Origin: Flavobacterium sp. ZT3R18
Lineage (GTDB): Bacteria; Bacteroidota; Bacteroidia; Flavobacteriales; Flavobacteriaceae
Direction: 5' to 3'
Length of the DNA stretch: 35,335 bases
NCBI RefSeq assembly: GCF_007097385.1
Contig: NZ_VJZS01000033.1
Coordinates: 1-35,335, forward strand
Below, one piece after another: positions 23,232 to 32,876 of this stretch. Positions within the stretch are counted from its first letter, which is position 1; the number at the start of each line of letters is the position of its first letter. The notes under the pieces are model-generated. The model was not told the origin of the DNA. It did not search any database and saw nothing but the letters and a program-made list of their open reading frames with translations. The translations under genes were made by a program, and so were the position numbers.

Positions 23232-25067
23232 TTAACTCTCTTCAAAGAGGCGATAAGGAAATACGCCCGATGATTTGCTCTTTAAATACTTCATGAAACT
23301 CTCACATAAATATCCCCATTCACTTACGGGCAATTTTTCCTTTTCGGATTTGTTTATTTTTAGATAAATATCAACTGTTCTGCTGAATCCTTCCTTTAAA
23401 GAAATTTCCTTCCGTGTGCCTTTTTCTATTCTAACACCAGAAATACAAGCCTTAAAATGATTAAAACTAAAGGCTTTTATATCGGCAATAGTCACAATTC
23501 GCCCACGTGTTAATAAGGCATTACGATAGAAAAATATGCGATCCTGATCGCTTTGCTTACTTAGACCGCCAACAGATGTCGTGATTAATACGATCGATTT
23601 GTTTGAATCAAACAATTTGTCCTTTGGTTCTAAAATAGTACCTGTTTTGATATTATTACCATCTTCGGCAGCAGTTGACCAATAATTTACATCAAATGAT
23701 TGATCACCAGCTTCATCAACTCTTGGTTTGATTATTAAATGCGGATCGTTATTCTTAACAGAATTGCTCTCACCTGCCTGCTGCTGAACAGATAACAATA
23801 ACTGGCTGATTTCCCCTAAAGATTTCGAAGCAAAATCCTTACCTATATAAGAAAAAGAAGATCCTTCATCTTTTAGTAAATCCAGTACTTTTTGAATCAA
23901 TTCAGTTGCGCTTCTCGTGTCAAATTTAGAAGCACCAGCTGTTCGTAATACTGCCGTTCCATCTTCTATTACACTATCTTTAAAATCTTTTATTTCATAG
24001 TAATTGTTAAATGGATCTATAACATTCTCTATGTCAAGATAAATACTTTTTTCTGTATTGAGTGCCAAATAAGACAATGTATTTTTAAGTACTTTGTTTA
24101 TTGTATGCAGTCTTTTATTAATTACCGGAAAACTGTTGACCTGAAAAATTACATTATCTAATACCTGCGGAACCAACGATTCCGGAAAGACCATTTTTAT
24201 CCAAATAATTGGTTTATCATTTGTGTTGTTTACCTGAGAAAAACACTCATGATTCAGGTTGTATTTTTTTAAACCTTTATGTTTTAGTTTTTCTTTTAGG
24301 GTATAAAAGTTGTCAAAATAATATTCGTTTACTTCTTTTATTATTTCACTAAGATGCACGCTGCTCTTATTTAAATTAACGGCATCATTGTTATTTAGAG
24401 GAACATTATAACCCGCTTTTATCTTAACTTGAGTATCATCATAAAAGCATTTCATATTTTTCAAGTAATATTCAAGCATTTCCTTCTGCTGAATGTCTTT
24501 AATGTCTATATACAACATCAAATCTTCGAGTTCCAAAACATTTGGGTTACTCAATTCTATGCCCAGAAAAACCTCCCCGGAAGGCAATGAATGATGATAA
24601 TCTTCAACCGCTTTTTTTTCTAAAGCATTCGAAACTTCATATAAATTACTTCCATAAGCTATATACTTAATCTCACAAGAAGCTAATTTCACTTCTAATG
24701 TCGGAGAGAAAGCAATCTCTTTGAAAATTGGTTCCAAAGGGTTGTAAATGTTAGGAATTCTTTTGTCTAAAGTTAACTGATTGAGCAACGAAACTTTTGT
24801 ATTGTTTTCTAATGGTGAAGCGTGTAAAATTGCCTGCGCTGGCCTGGCTCCAATACTAGCTTCAGGGAACATAATCTCGAGTATCCTCTCTACAACACCA
24901 GTATTTAAATCCTGAAGTTCCTCGGAAATTTTCTCCAACTCATGCGACAATGCGCTTATCATCAATGACACCATAGGGTCAAATGATGATTCCATTTCTA
25001 TACTTGAAGAACCCCAAGCTCGTGCAGCTCGTTTTAATATTCTATCTTTTATCTGATCTCTTTTCAT
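23232..25067 (-). CDS. tssF: Type VI secretion baseplate protein TssF
   Basis: A 611-residue protein with the N-terminal pattern of TssF: R-A-x-R-x-W, then F-D-P-M-V-S-L-M-I-S-A-L-S-H-E-L-E-K-I, and L-E-I-M-F-P-E-A-S-I-G-A-R-P-A-Q-A-I. TssF, with TssG, TssE and TssK, forms the baseplate wedges around the VgrG spike in the cytoplasm at the inner membrane. The length matches Bacteroidetes-type (T6SS-iii) TssF. It is the last leftward gene of the secretion cluster, 78 bases after the WG-like gene, with a hairpin beyond its stop. Other core tss genes are not in this window and should lie further right or elsewhere. Confidence 0.85.
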   Translation of the reverse strand: MKRDQIKDRILKRAARAWGSSSIEMESSFDPMVSLMISALSHELEKISEELQDLNTGVVERILEIMFPEASIGARPAQAILHASPLENNTKVSLLNQLTLDKRIPNIYNPLEPIFKEIAFSPTLEVKLASCEIKYIAYGSNLYEVSNALEKKAVEDYHHSLPSGEVFLGIELSNPNVLELEDLMLYIDIKDIQQKEMLEYYLKNMKCFYDDTQVKIKAGYNVPLNNNDAVNLNKSSVHLSEIIKEVNEYYFDNFYTLKEKLKHKGLKKYNLNHECFSQVNNTNDKPIIWIKMVFPESLVPQVLDNVIFQVNSFPVINKRLHTINKVLKNTLSYLALNTEKSIYLDIENVIDPFNNYYEIKDFKDSVIEDGTAVLRTAGASKFDTRSATELIQKVLDLLKDEGSSFSYIGKDFASKSLGEISQLLLSVQQQAGESNSVKNNDPHLIIKPRVDEAGDQSFDVNYWSTAAEDGNNIKTGTILEPKDKLFDSNKSIVLITTSVGGLSKQSDQDRIFFYRNALLTRGRIVTIADIKAFSFNHFKACISGVRIEKGTRKEISLKEGFSRTVDIYLKINKSEKEKLPVSEWGYLCESFMKYLKSKSSGVFPYRLFEES

Positions 25068-25145
25068 TAATTTAGTTATTTTTTTTCTACTTTAAATTAA
25101 CTTAATTTTTTGTCTGATTTTTGGGGAGCAGCATACTTTCAATAT

Positions 25146-26681
25146 TTAATCAAAATATTCAGTCCCTCTGAAATCTAGCCATCCAACTTTTCCAAATTCG
25201 TTTTCGAATCTGCAAAAATAGTTGTTGAATTTACCTAACTTTTTATATTTATTTTTATTGACATTGTAATATGTGTAAAGATTATCCTTTTTTAATTTAA
25301 GTGGATAATTGTATCCTTTAGATTCGATTGAATCATATTCTGTTGAAATAATCTCCTTTAGTGCAATTTTATTTTCTTTGTCTGTATTGAACTCAAAAAC
25401 ACCATATTTACCTTTTTTACTTACAATAATCCAATTTAATGATAGGTTAAAAATACTATAGTCATTAAAAGAGTTGCTATCAAATGTTAGATTATCAGAA
25501 TTATTCAAAAATTGTATTGTATCAAAATAATAACTAAATAAATCAAGTACAACAATGGAGTATTCTGATTGCTTTACTGTGAAATCATTTGATGTTTTAG
25601 TTGTTAAAATTTTATTTTTTAAATTGTATTCATATGATGTAACAGTACCGCAAACAGTATAATCTATTTTTTCCTTCGTGATTATTTGATTTAAAAAATT
25701 TAACTTTTGAACTTCATGACCGCTTAGTATTTGAATAGTTCTTGAATTTCCTTTTCCTATATATGCCGCTTTTACATTTTTTAAATTAAAGTTATCAAGA
25801 CGTGTATTATAGACTTCACAATTATTTTTTTGTTTACCAATTATGAAATTTTGATCCATACTTACAGAATCATAAACTTTATCAAGCACTAAATCACCAA
25901 AGATATTTCTGACAGAATATTTATTTTTCTTTTCTTTTCTAATTTTATAAAAATCTTCTACTTTAAGTTTGCTAACATTTTCTTGCAAATTATTTTCATC
26001 GTATTTTATAATTTTTTCATCAGTAAAATCAATTTTTTGATATTGAATAATTGTGTTTTTATTTGTTTGTATCATGTAACCATCATCATTTCCGATTATA
26101 ACTATACTTTTTTGAAGTCCTAAATCTAGGATATATATGTATTCGAAATCGGTATTTTTGAGATTCCATTTTTGTATGTTTTTATTTTTTATTTCATCAA
26201 AAAAATCTTCTAATTCATAATATTCAATCATTGCGATTTGATTATTAAAAAGACTAAAAATGTATTTTTCTTTATCATTTACTATTTCAAGTTTCTTATT
26301 TTTTATGTAGTTGTTGATGTCAAGTATTGCAATATCCTCAAATTTAATTTGTTTCTTTTTTTCTAGTCCAAAATCTTTATTAACTTTTGAATAATTACTA
26401 TCAACTGTTAATGTTCTAATTGTATCATTTTCTTCACTATCAAAATAAACTTTATATGGGATATTTTTTTTTACGGAAATTAAATCTACTTTATATTCTC
26501 CGTAAGCAATATAATTTACATCGTTAACTTTTAAATGACTTTGCCCGAAAATAGGTAAAGAAGTTAAAATTAGAAGAATTAATTTTGTCGTTTTTTTTAT
26601 TTTGGTTAAAGATTCAAAAAACTTGACTATATTGTATGTTGTAAAGTGTAAATAAACTATTTCATAATTGTTATTTTTCAT
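25146..26681 (-). CDS. Secreted WG-repeat-like protein, candidate immunity protein
   Basis: I prefer the ATG at 26681 (511 residues), 11 bases after the protease gene stop. A longer frame from 26717 would overlap that gene by 25 bases. A hydrophobic signal-like segment at about residues 30-47 of the short form (LILLILTSLPIFGQ) follows a long basic N-region, suggesting export. The rest is beta-rich with many Tyr, Asn and Lys residues. WG-like units are visible near the C-terminus: K-K-G-K-Y-G-V-F-E-F and F-G-K-V-G-W-L-D-F-R-G. The gene is strikingly A/T-rich. Placement right after a putative protease effector, together with export, suggests a periplasmic immunity protein; this is inference, with no family match. 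Confidence 0.6.
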   Translation of the reverse strand: MKNNNYEIVYLHFTTYNIVKFFESLTKIKKTTKLILLILTSLPIFGQSHLKVNDVNYIAYGEYKVDLISVKKNIPYKVYFDSEENDTIRTLTVDSNYSKVNKDFGLEKKKQIKFEDIAILDINNYIKNKKLEIVNDKEKYIFSLFNNQIAMIEYYELEDFFDEIKNKNIQKWNLKNTDFEYIYILDLGLQKSIVIIGNDDGYMIQTNKNTIIQYQKIDFTDEKIIKYDENNLQENVSKLKVEDFYKIRKEKKNKYSVRNIFGDLVLDKVYDSVSMDQNFIIGKQKNNCEVYNTRLDNFNLKNVKAAYIGKGNSRTIQILSGHEVQKLNFLNQIITKEKIDYTVCGTVTSYEYNLKNKILTTKTSNDFTVKQSEYSIVVLDLFSYYFDTIQFLNNSDNLTFDSNSFNDYSIFNLSLNWIIVSKKGKYGVFEFNTDKENKIALKEIISTEYDSIESKGYNYPLKLKKDNLYTYYNVNKNKYKKLGKFNNYFCRFENEFGKVGWLDFRGTEYFD

Positions 26682-26692
26682 AATTTTAGTTT

Positions 26693-27838
26693 TTAATGTA
26701 ACAATTGCCATTGCCAAGTGAACGTGTTTATTTTATTGTTGTTATAATCCAAATAATTGTCCGTTTTACCTACTTCAAATATGTGCTTTTCTCCTTTTTT
26801 AAATGTATGCTGTAAACCTAGAGCGTGCATTATTTCGTGAGGAATTTCAACTGACGGTTTCATCAATTGTCTATCATTTCCTAAATACATCAAGGATAAA
26901 TTTCCTATGGTTGCGCCGTTGTTGTACGAAACAATGGTTTGGTCGCTGTCTGTTAGCGATTCTTTAGAAGAACCACTTTGAAGATTTGTCAAATACAAGG
27001 TGATTTCATCACTTTGCAGTCTCTTTTGTCTTTGTTGATGTAAAGTGTTTAATGATGTCATTAAATCTATCTTACTTTTATCGTCTTGTTTTACTATATT
27101 GTTTTTACCAACTTCAAGATTAGTTTTCATTCTGTCAATAAAGGCTCCTTCTAAAGGATTTGTTGTCGGTAATGTAATATCGAGGTTTTCAGCATTTTCA
27201 TTTACGATTTTAATATCTATTAGTGTTGGATTAAAGGCAGTTTTAAAGTAATTTTCAAGGATGCTTTTGTTTGGAACTGTACTTAAAACTTTTTCCTTAT
27301 CTCCTCTATTAAAATTAACTACAACCCAACGCACATTTACTTCTTTAGGTTCGGGATAAAAGAAGTTGATGGCTCCAACCACTTCACCATCTCCTTCAAT
27401 TTTTAATTGGGTTTGGCTTCCCGAGTTGTTACAGGTTATTTTCACTTCTTTGGCATCTTTTAAATTGGCTGGTTCAAAAGTAAAATCGGGATTAGTCTCA
27501 AATTTTATATCCTGATAAGATTTATAGTTTTTTTTATCCAAAATATCAAGCTCCAAAGTTATAGTTTGCCCTTTTCGCATACTTACCCATACAGGGTAAT
27601 ATTTTTGTTCATAGATAGTCAATGGTTTGTATTCTTCTTCCAGTTTATTTAAACCACTAACACATGTATTCTTAAAACTATTATTAAATTTATCGAAACC
27701 AAAAATTCCGTTTTTTACATCACTACTATTTGCGTCAAATGATACTATCAATAATTTTTCTCTAATTTCTAATGTCGCATTCTGAAATCTTGTATCGCCG
27801 TTAATTTCTGCTATATAAAGTATTCTATTGTCGTTCAT
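26693..27838 (-). CDS. Metzincin-like zinc metalloprotease, probable type VI effector
   Basis: A 381-residue protein with the extended zinc-binding motif HEIMHALGLQH at residues 334-344 (two His plus a third His, with catalytic Glu 335). A terminal T-W-Q-W-Q motif follows. The residues after the motif, N-Y-L-D-Y (361-365), occupy the Met-turn position but have Leu where Met is expected. The N-terminal ~160 residues are beta-rich and may form an Ig-like domain, followed by a linker. No signal peptide is present, as expected for cargo carried by a secretion spike. It follows the PAAR-like gene by 2 bases and precedes the WG-like gene. The toxin role is inferred from position and motif. Confidence 0.75.
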   Translation of the reverse strand: MNDNRILYIAEINGDTRFQNATLEIREKLLIVSFDANSSDVKNGIFGFDKFNNSFKNTCVSGLNKLEEEYKPLTIYEQKYYPVWVSMRKGQTITLELDILDKKNYKSYQDIKFETNPDFTFEPANLKDAKEVKITCNNSGSQTQLKIEGDGEVVGAINFFYPEPKEVNVRWVVVNFNRGDKEKVLSTVPNKSILENYFKTAFNPTLIDIKIVNENAENLDITLPTTNPLEGAFIDRMKTNLEVGKNNIVKQDDKSKIDLMTSLNTLHQQRQKRLQSDEITLYLTNLQSGSSKESLTDSDQTIVSYNNGATIGNLSLMYLGNDRQLMKPSVEIPHEIMHALGLQHTFKKGEKHIFEVGKTDNYLDYNNNKINTFTWQWQLLH

Positions 27839-27840
27839 AA

Positions 27841-28896
27841 TTATTTTTTTATACTATCCCAAAATCCTTTTTTCTTGTCTGCCTTTATTTTATCCATTTC
27901 GTCCTGCCACTTTTCTTTATACTCTTTCCATTCTGCTCGAGTATAACCTATACCTTCTCGAGTGATATAAATTTCATTTTTCTGGGCTTCTTCTTTTTGC
28001 AGTTCTTTTACGGTTTTATCTCTTGGTTTAGCAGTTACAGGCTCTAGTACTACTTTTTCTTTCAATTCGGCATAACCATCTGCTTTTACATTTCCTGATA
28101 ATGTCATTTCTTTCATACCTTCGTTGATTTCTCGTCCAGTGCCTTCTTTTATTTTTATCGATATCGTTTCTCCTACTTCATAATTTCTCGTTTTTACTAA
28201 AAGACTTACTTTATCATCAATATTTGAAATTTTAATTCCATCTTCCATTTCAGCACACATCCACTTTGCATTTAGAATTTTTTTCTTCTTTAGTCCTTTG
28301 GATGCTGGCTTAACGTCTTCTGGTTCGTTGCGCTGTCCGCAATCTGTAATTTTTATATCTACACCTCCATAATTACATTTTATAGTGCTTTTTAGAAGCA
28401 ACGGAAATTGTTCTTGTACTTTTGATGTTCCTACGTCCTTCCATTTTCCCAATTGCATCATCGAGGCGCAAGGGCTGGAACTTTGTGGGCTTTTGGTACA
28501 ATTACCTTTAAAGATTAAGCTCTTCATGTCTTTCTCTTTTACAGTAGCCGTTTTTTTGCCTTGAGTTGTAGGAGTATCAAAGTTTACTTTGAGATCCCCA
28601 ACTGGATTTGTGCAAAGAGTGCATTGCAATTTTGCTCCATCAAGAACCATTTTCTGTCCGTCTGAGGCTTTTTCTTCTTTTTTCTTTTCCTCTTTTGCTT
28701 TTTCCTTTCGTTTAGTATTTTGTGAGCTTTTATGTTCTATATTATGTCCTGCTATATCTTCATTTATTTGATCTTTGTTTTTACTAAAATCAAAGATTTC
28801 GTCTTTTTCTTTTTGTTCTTTGTCCAAACGTTCCTGTAACATCTTATCGTAATCAGGCATACTTAATCCTCCAAAAATATTGTCTAGCCAACCCAT
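27841..28896 (-). CDS. DUF4280 PAAR-like spike-tip protein
   Basis: A 351-residue protein. A very Lys/Glu-rich, probably helical segment covers residues 20-78. The DUF4280 PAAR-like domain covers about 80-190, with Cys residues at 92, 95, 133, 143, 174 and 186 in the family pattern and the opening G-A-K-L-Q-C-T-L-C. A beta-type domain follows, and another charged helical tail ends at I-K-K. PAAR-like proteins sharpen the VgrG tip and often carry or recruit toxins. The ATG overlaps the upstream gene by 13 bases. The extensions on both sides of the core are longer than in a bare PAAR-like protein and may link it to the adjacent protease. Confidence 0.88.
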   Translation of the reverse strand: MGWLDNIFGGLSMPDYDKMLQERLDKEQKEKDEIFDFSKNKDQINEDIAGHNIEHKSSQNTKRKEKAKEEKKKEEKASDGQKMVLDGAKLQCTLCTNPVGDLKVNFDTPTTQGKKTATVKEKDMKSLIFKGNCTKSPQSSSPCASMMQLGKWKDVGTSKVQEQFPLLLKSTIKCNYGGVDIKITDCGQRNEPEDVKPASKGLKKKKILNAKWMCAEMEDGIKISNIDDKVSLLVKTRNYEVGETISIKIKEGTGREINEGMKEMTLSGNVKADGYAELKEKVVLEPVTAKPRDKTVKELQKEEAQKNEIYITREGIGYTRAEWKEYKEKWQDEMDKIKADKKKGFWDSIKK

Positions 28897-29669
28897 ATTA
28901 CACTGTATTTTATGTTCTTGTGTTCAGTTTCTATTTTTAAATTGCTTTCTATCAATTGATTTTCATCACCGTAAGTCAATGTTCCTTGATATCCTTGTAT
29001 CTCAACATTATTGGATATAATTTTTTTATTGGCATCATCACTTTTTTGTGCTCCGATACTAACTTGAGGGCCTCTTTTATCTATCCAAATTTCTTCTGTA
29101 ATTTCAGTATCATCAAGATCTAAAAGAATACTTTTTCGTTTTATTGGCATTTTCTGAACATCATTTTTACCGAATAATCCATGAAAATACAAGCCAAACA
29201 TAGCATTGGTTTTCAAGAAGTAAACTGTCTTTTCTTCGTCTTCTAACACCTCCGTAATATCACTCAGGAAATCTTCAAATTCAAAACCTACATGATCTTT
29301 TCTTAGTTCAGCCTTTGTTTCTGCCCATCGTTGTTGCATTTCTTTAAGGTTTTTAATTTTTTTAATTTCACCTTTATCATTTACTCCTAACAGAATGTCA
29401 CCAAACGCATAGATGTCTTCTTTTAGCAATCGCTCGTTTTGTATCGATTGATTGGATGTCAAAGTCACTTTTGATGTAAATACATCAAAATAAAATAAAT
29501 CTCTTATTTTGCCTAAATATACAAGCTCTACATCACGAGTAGATACATTCTCGACAACACGCCTTTTATTAGTGAAATCAGTTATCGTAGTCCTAAACCT
29601 GTAAAACTGAATTTTGTCTAATACGGGGTCTAAAGCAAAGTCGAATATAAAATGTGTTAAGGCTATCAT
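28884..29669 (-). CDS. Unknown protein in the type VI cargo cluster
   Basis: A 261-residue protein with no signal peptide or clear membrane segment. It has alternating beta-strand and helix patterns, with an acidic helical centre (about residues 105-145). The first codons overlap the phospholipase gene stop by one base (TAATG), so translation is coupled to the effector gene, and its end overlaps the PAAR-like gene by 13 bases. This tight packing between an effector and a spike-tip gene suggests an adaptor or chaperone that loads cargo. I do not recognise a family, so the role is inference. Confidence 0.6.
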   Translation of the reverse strand: MIALTHFIFDFALDPVLDKIQFYRFRTTITDFTNKRRVVENVSTRDVELVYLGKIRDLFYFDVFTSKVTLTSNQSIQNERLLKEDIYAFGDILLGVNDKGEIKKIKNLKEMQQRWAETKAELRKDHVGFEFEDFLSDITEVLEDEEKTVYFLKTNAMFGLYFHGLFGKNDVQKMPIKRKSILLDLDDTEITEEIWIDKRGPQVSIGAQKSDDANKKIISNNVEIQGYQGTLTYGDENQLIESNLKIETEHKNIKYSVIWVG

Positions 29670-31768
29670 TAGGTATTTTTTTTCAAGGGGTGTTCAACTC
29701 TAATTCTATTCTTTCGTGGATCCATACCCATCCAATCTCTATTGGATGACCAATGGAAATATTGGTTTCTTAATATTTTAAGAATATTATCCTCTGTGTA
29801 GCCTTTAAATACTCTGTAGTGATCCAATGTATCATAGTTGCTGTATTCTGATGTTTTCGAAAAAGCAAGTTTTTTATCTTCTTCTATTGCTTTCTCATTT
29901 CTGCGATCATCTCTCAAATAACCATAATCGTAAAGTCCATGTAGACCAGGTGAATATTCACCTGAACTTGGTCTTTTTTGAGCTATTTCGCGTTCCTTTT
30001 TTAATTCGGAAATTCTTTTTTCTATTTCTTCCTTTCTTTGTGCTTCTATCTTAGGATATACATTTTTTTTAAAATTTTCATACGCTTTATCATATTCAAC
30101 TACTCTCTCTGCTTCGTGTATTTTATCATCGTATTCCCATTCGAGTTCATTATCTTCTGCCATAACATATTTACGTAAACGTTTTTTTGCAGCGTTTAAC
30201 ACTTGGTCATCGCCTAGCGGATAAGAAGCATCCATACTAGTTACTAATTTATCCTGCAAATAATCTTTTGCAAGCTCCCCCATAAAATGCAAGGGTATAT
30301 AGCTATACTCTTTTCTTAACATTCTAGTGCCGGTTAGTTTTTTATAAGCTTGTATCAAATCGTCACTTATTACTAGTTGTGAATCATTAAACCAATGTTC
30401 GAAGATTAACTCCTCTTTAAATTCTTGTAAATTGAACCTTTCGATATTGAGATTCGCTTTTGTTGTAAAATAATTCAATGCATTTGTTACATGACCCAAT
30501 GTGTTAGGCTGAGACGTTTCTATTTCGTCTATATTTTCTAAACCGTTTTCATAAGCACCGCCAATATCGCAATGCACTCCAGGAAAGTTTTTCTCTTTTC
30601 TGTTATTTTTTCCTGTTGCTTCACTTATTTTTCCTGACAATAGTCGCGTTAAATCAAAATTCTCACGATGCTCATTTTTTGCTGTAAAATGTACTATTTG
30701 AGTTGCTTTTAAATCATGTAAATTCAAAGCCTCTTCATCATCCTGAAATAAACTTGAAGCAATAGTATGTACAGCACCTTTACCAAGAGTATTATCATCT
30801 TTTAAATCGTCTTTTTCTTCATAGGACGATACCGTGTCATAGAGACCTATAAAACGTACCTCTATCTCAATGTTTTCTAAATCTTCAGGTGAAATTTTAT
30901 TTACAAGACAGCTATATCCAAAATGTCCCATTTTTGGCATTTTGTTATTTTCTAATAGCGAAACATCTATTTCTTCCAGATCACTATCAATAAAAATAGT
31001 TTTGTATTTTGGAGTTAGAGTCTCGGATTTAGAATAGGGATTTTCAGGATAATACCCGTCCTGTACTTTTTTGGGAATAAGTTTTGAGTTTATTTGGTTT
31101 ACCTCATGTACAAAGTTACGCGCTGCAGCTGCTCCACGACTAAAACCAAAAACATCTAGTGTGATGCTTATTTTTATTTTATCTTCATCATTTTTTTTAA
31201 TTATTTTTTTTTTGATTCTTTTTGCAAGTTCATTACAGCCTTTACGTACTTTGCTCCTTATGCCGGTACTCCCAGACCCATATTGAAAACCATCATCTGT
31301 GTCACGGGCAACATCTTCTGTACCAATTCCTTCAATGTAAACAGCATATTGCTCATCACATCCCATAAACATACGGGCGACATTGGTAAAATCATTAGCA
31401 AAACTGTTATCTACTCCCATTTTATCTAGTGCCTTAGTCCATTTCCAAACTTCATAACCGCTATTTCTATGTGAGGCTTCCAGATACTCTTTATGTTCCT
31501 CGCTAAAACCGCTACTGTCTATATTGCTATAGTTTTCGTCTTCTGCCTGACGAGCTGTGTCTCTAGCTTTTTCGCCCGACGAATCAAATTGGTAGTCATC
31601 TTTTTTTTCATTATTCATAAAATCCTTATCCCGGTATAATTTTCGGAGTTTGGTGTTTTTCATATTATTGAGTGTGCCATCAAAAAACACCCCGAAATTA
31701 AGTCTCAGTTCATCCTTTAATATATCGTCTTGGCTTGAGCCTTCATTGTAAACAAATGATTTTCCCAT
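29669..31768 (-). CDS. DUF2235 alpha/beta-hydrolase, Tle1-like phospholipase effector
   Basis: A 699-residue protein. Catalytic pieces of the DUF2235/Tle1 family are visible: F-D-G-T-L-N-N at 29-35, the nucleophile elbow GFSRG at 208-212 (Ser 210), a candidate Asp 311 in L-Y-D-T-V-S-S, and His 399 in P-G-V-H-C-D-I-G-G-A-Y. Tle1 enzymes are phospholipases that damage membranes of rival cells after injection by the type VI system. A helical, charged C-terminal part (about 470-699) may mediate loading. It lies 3 bases after the DUF2931 lipoprotein gene, a typical toxin-immunity arrangement. A decayed copy of its 5' end lies upstream of that lipoprotein gene. Confidence 0.88.
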   Translation of the reverse strand: MGKSFVYNEGSSQDDILKDELRLNFGVFFDGTLNNMKNTKLRKLYRDKDFMNNEKKDDYQFDSSGEKARDTARQAEDENYSNIDSSGFSEEHKEYLEASHRNSGYEVWKWTKALDKMGVDNSFANDFTNVARMFMGCDEQYAVYIEGIGTEDVARDTDDGFQYGSGSTGIRSKVRKGCNELAKRIKKKIIKKNDEDKIKISITLDVFGFSRGAAAARNFVHEVNQINSKLIPKKVQDGYYPENPYSKSETLTPKYKTIFIDSDLEEIDVSLLENNKMPKMGHFGYSCLVNKISPEDLENIEIEVRFIGLYDTVSSYEEKDDLKDDNTLGKGAVHTIASSLFQDDEEALNLHDLKATQIVHFTAKNEHRENFDLTRLLSGKISEATGKNNRKEKNFPGVHCDIGGAYENGLENIDEIETSQPNTLGHVTNALNYFTTKANLNIERFNLQEFKEELIFEHWFNDSQLVISDDLIQAYKKLTGTRMLRKEYSYIPLHFMGELAKDYLQDKLVTSMDASYPLGDDQVLNAAKKRLRKYVMAEDNELEWEYDDKIHEAERVVEYDKAYENFKKNVYPKIEAQRKEEIEKRISELKKEREIAQKRPSSGEYSPGLHGLYDYGYLRDDRRNEKAIEEDKKLAFSKTSEYSNYDTLDHYRVFKGYTEDNILKILRNQYFHWSSNRDWMGMDPRKNRIRVEHPLKKNT

Positions 31769-31771
31769 AAC

Positions 31772-32860
31772 TTAATATTTTTTGCTAGATTTAAAAACGT
31801 CTATTTTGCATTTTACCAATGCAATCTCTTTGTCATTCCCTTTGAGCCGTACGGTCAAGTCATCATTAAAAGAACTTACTCTAAACTCTATCTCTACTTT
31901 GCCTTCTTTATTGTCCTTGTATATTTCCTGAAAAGCAGCAAAAATTTCATTTTCATCAAAATCTGCAATGCCTGCATAACGCTGTCCTGCTTTGTCTTTC
32001 CAGCTCATACTAAACCCATTGGGAGTTGCTCTTTTTACAAATTCATTTTTTATAAAACTCTCATCGAATAATTTATCTTTCTCACCATTGTACATATCAA
32101 ATGCAAATCTTTCCATTTTTCCTTCGTTTTGTACAATAGCTGTTGGACGCCAATAGTATTTTTCTCTATAAGTATCCCATAAACCGTAAGGAATGAGTTT
32201 GTTTTTGTTGGCCTCTTGTGTTACTAATGGTATTATGCTGGTATTGCTCATGATCCCTTCTCGCCACGATTCATCAAACAATAATCGGTCGTGGTTGTCT
32301 AGCGTGTTTATTTCGGCTTGAGATACCTTGGTTTTAACCCCTTGGTAGCGCCCTATTTCTACTTGTTTTCCCACTCCATAAAGCCAAATGACCACCACGC
32401 CACCAGGAGCAAAACCTGTAATAATAGTATCATAATAGTCCTTTTCTCGTCTGCCAAAGCCTAGAAAAGAGGCATAACTGGGGTAACCTTCCTTAAACAA
32501 TTTTACCATTTTTTCATGGTCTATTGCACAATCTATACTATAGAGGGTGGCTTCGGTATAAGACATCCATATTAGGTTTAGCCTATTAGGTACCGTTGCT
32601 TTGCTGGAACCCATACTACGTCCTGTTTCTCCCCAACCTGCTTTACCTGTGGCAATACCAATTGATAATCCAGAAAAACTAGACTTGCTTTCAAGACCTC
32701 CTTTATATACTTCTATAGGATAACCTAATGGAGCATTTGCAGTTGCTTCGTATTCAAATTTTGGTTCATTCATATCTTCTTTGTCTTTTTTGTTTTGGCA
32801 TGCTGTAGTTATCGTTAGCAATAACGCTAGAGCATACAAGTGAATTTTTATTATTTTCAT
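31772..32860 (-). CDS. DUF2931 lipoprotein, probable immunity protein to the DUF2235 effector
   Basis: A 362-residue lipoprotein (MKIIKIHLYALALLLTITTAC, Cys 21, lipobox T-T-A-C). The mature part contains W-M-S-Y-T-E (about residue 98), a region with G-F-A-P-G-G-V-V-V-I-W-L-Y-G, and a C-terminal F-x-V-S-S-F-N-D-D-L, fitting the DUF2931 family. Such lipoproteins are commonly next to DUF2235 effectors and would face the periplasm, where a phospholipase is delivered. It lies 3 bases upstream of that effector gene. The immunity role is inferred. It directly follows the effector remnant, so it may once have belonged to a lost effector. Confidence 0.75.
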   Translation of the reverse strand: MKIIKIHLYALALLLTITTACQNKKDKEDMNEPKFEYEATANAPLGYPIEVYKGGLESKSSFSGLSIGIATGKAGWGETGRSMGSSKATVPNRLNLIWMSYTEATLYSIDCAIDHEKMVKLFKEGYPSYASFLGFGRREKDYYDTIITGFAPGGVVVIWLYGVGKQVEIGRYQGVKTKVSQAEINTLDNHDRLLFDESWREGIMSNTSIIPLVTQEANKNKLIPYGLWDTYREKYYWRPTAIVQNEGKMERFAFDMYNGEKDKLFDESFIKNEFVKRATPNGFSMSWKDKAGQRYAGIADFDENEIFAAFQEIYKDNKEGKVEIEFRVSSFNDDLTVRLKGNDKEIALVKCKIDVFKSSKKY

Positions 32861-32876
32861 ATTTTATGTTTTCTTC

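Noticed and set aside
26682..26717. Longer start for the WG-like gene
   Set aside because: It would overlap the protease gene by 25 bases; the ATG at 26681 leaves an 11-base gap like other junctions here.
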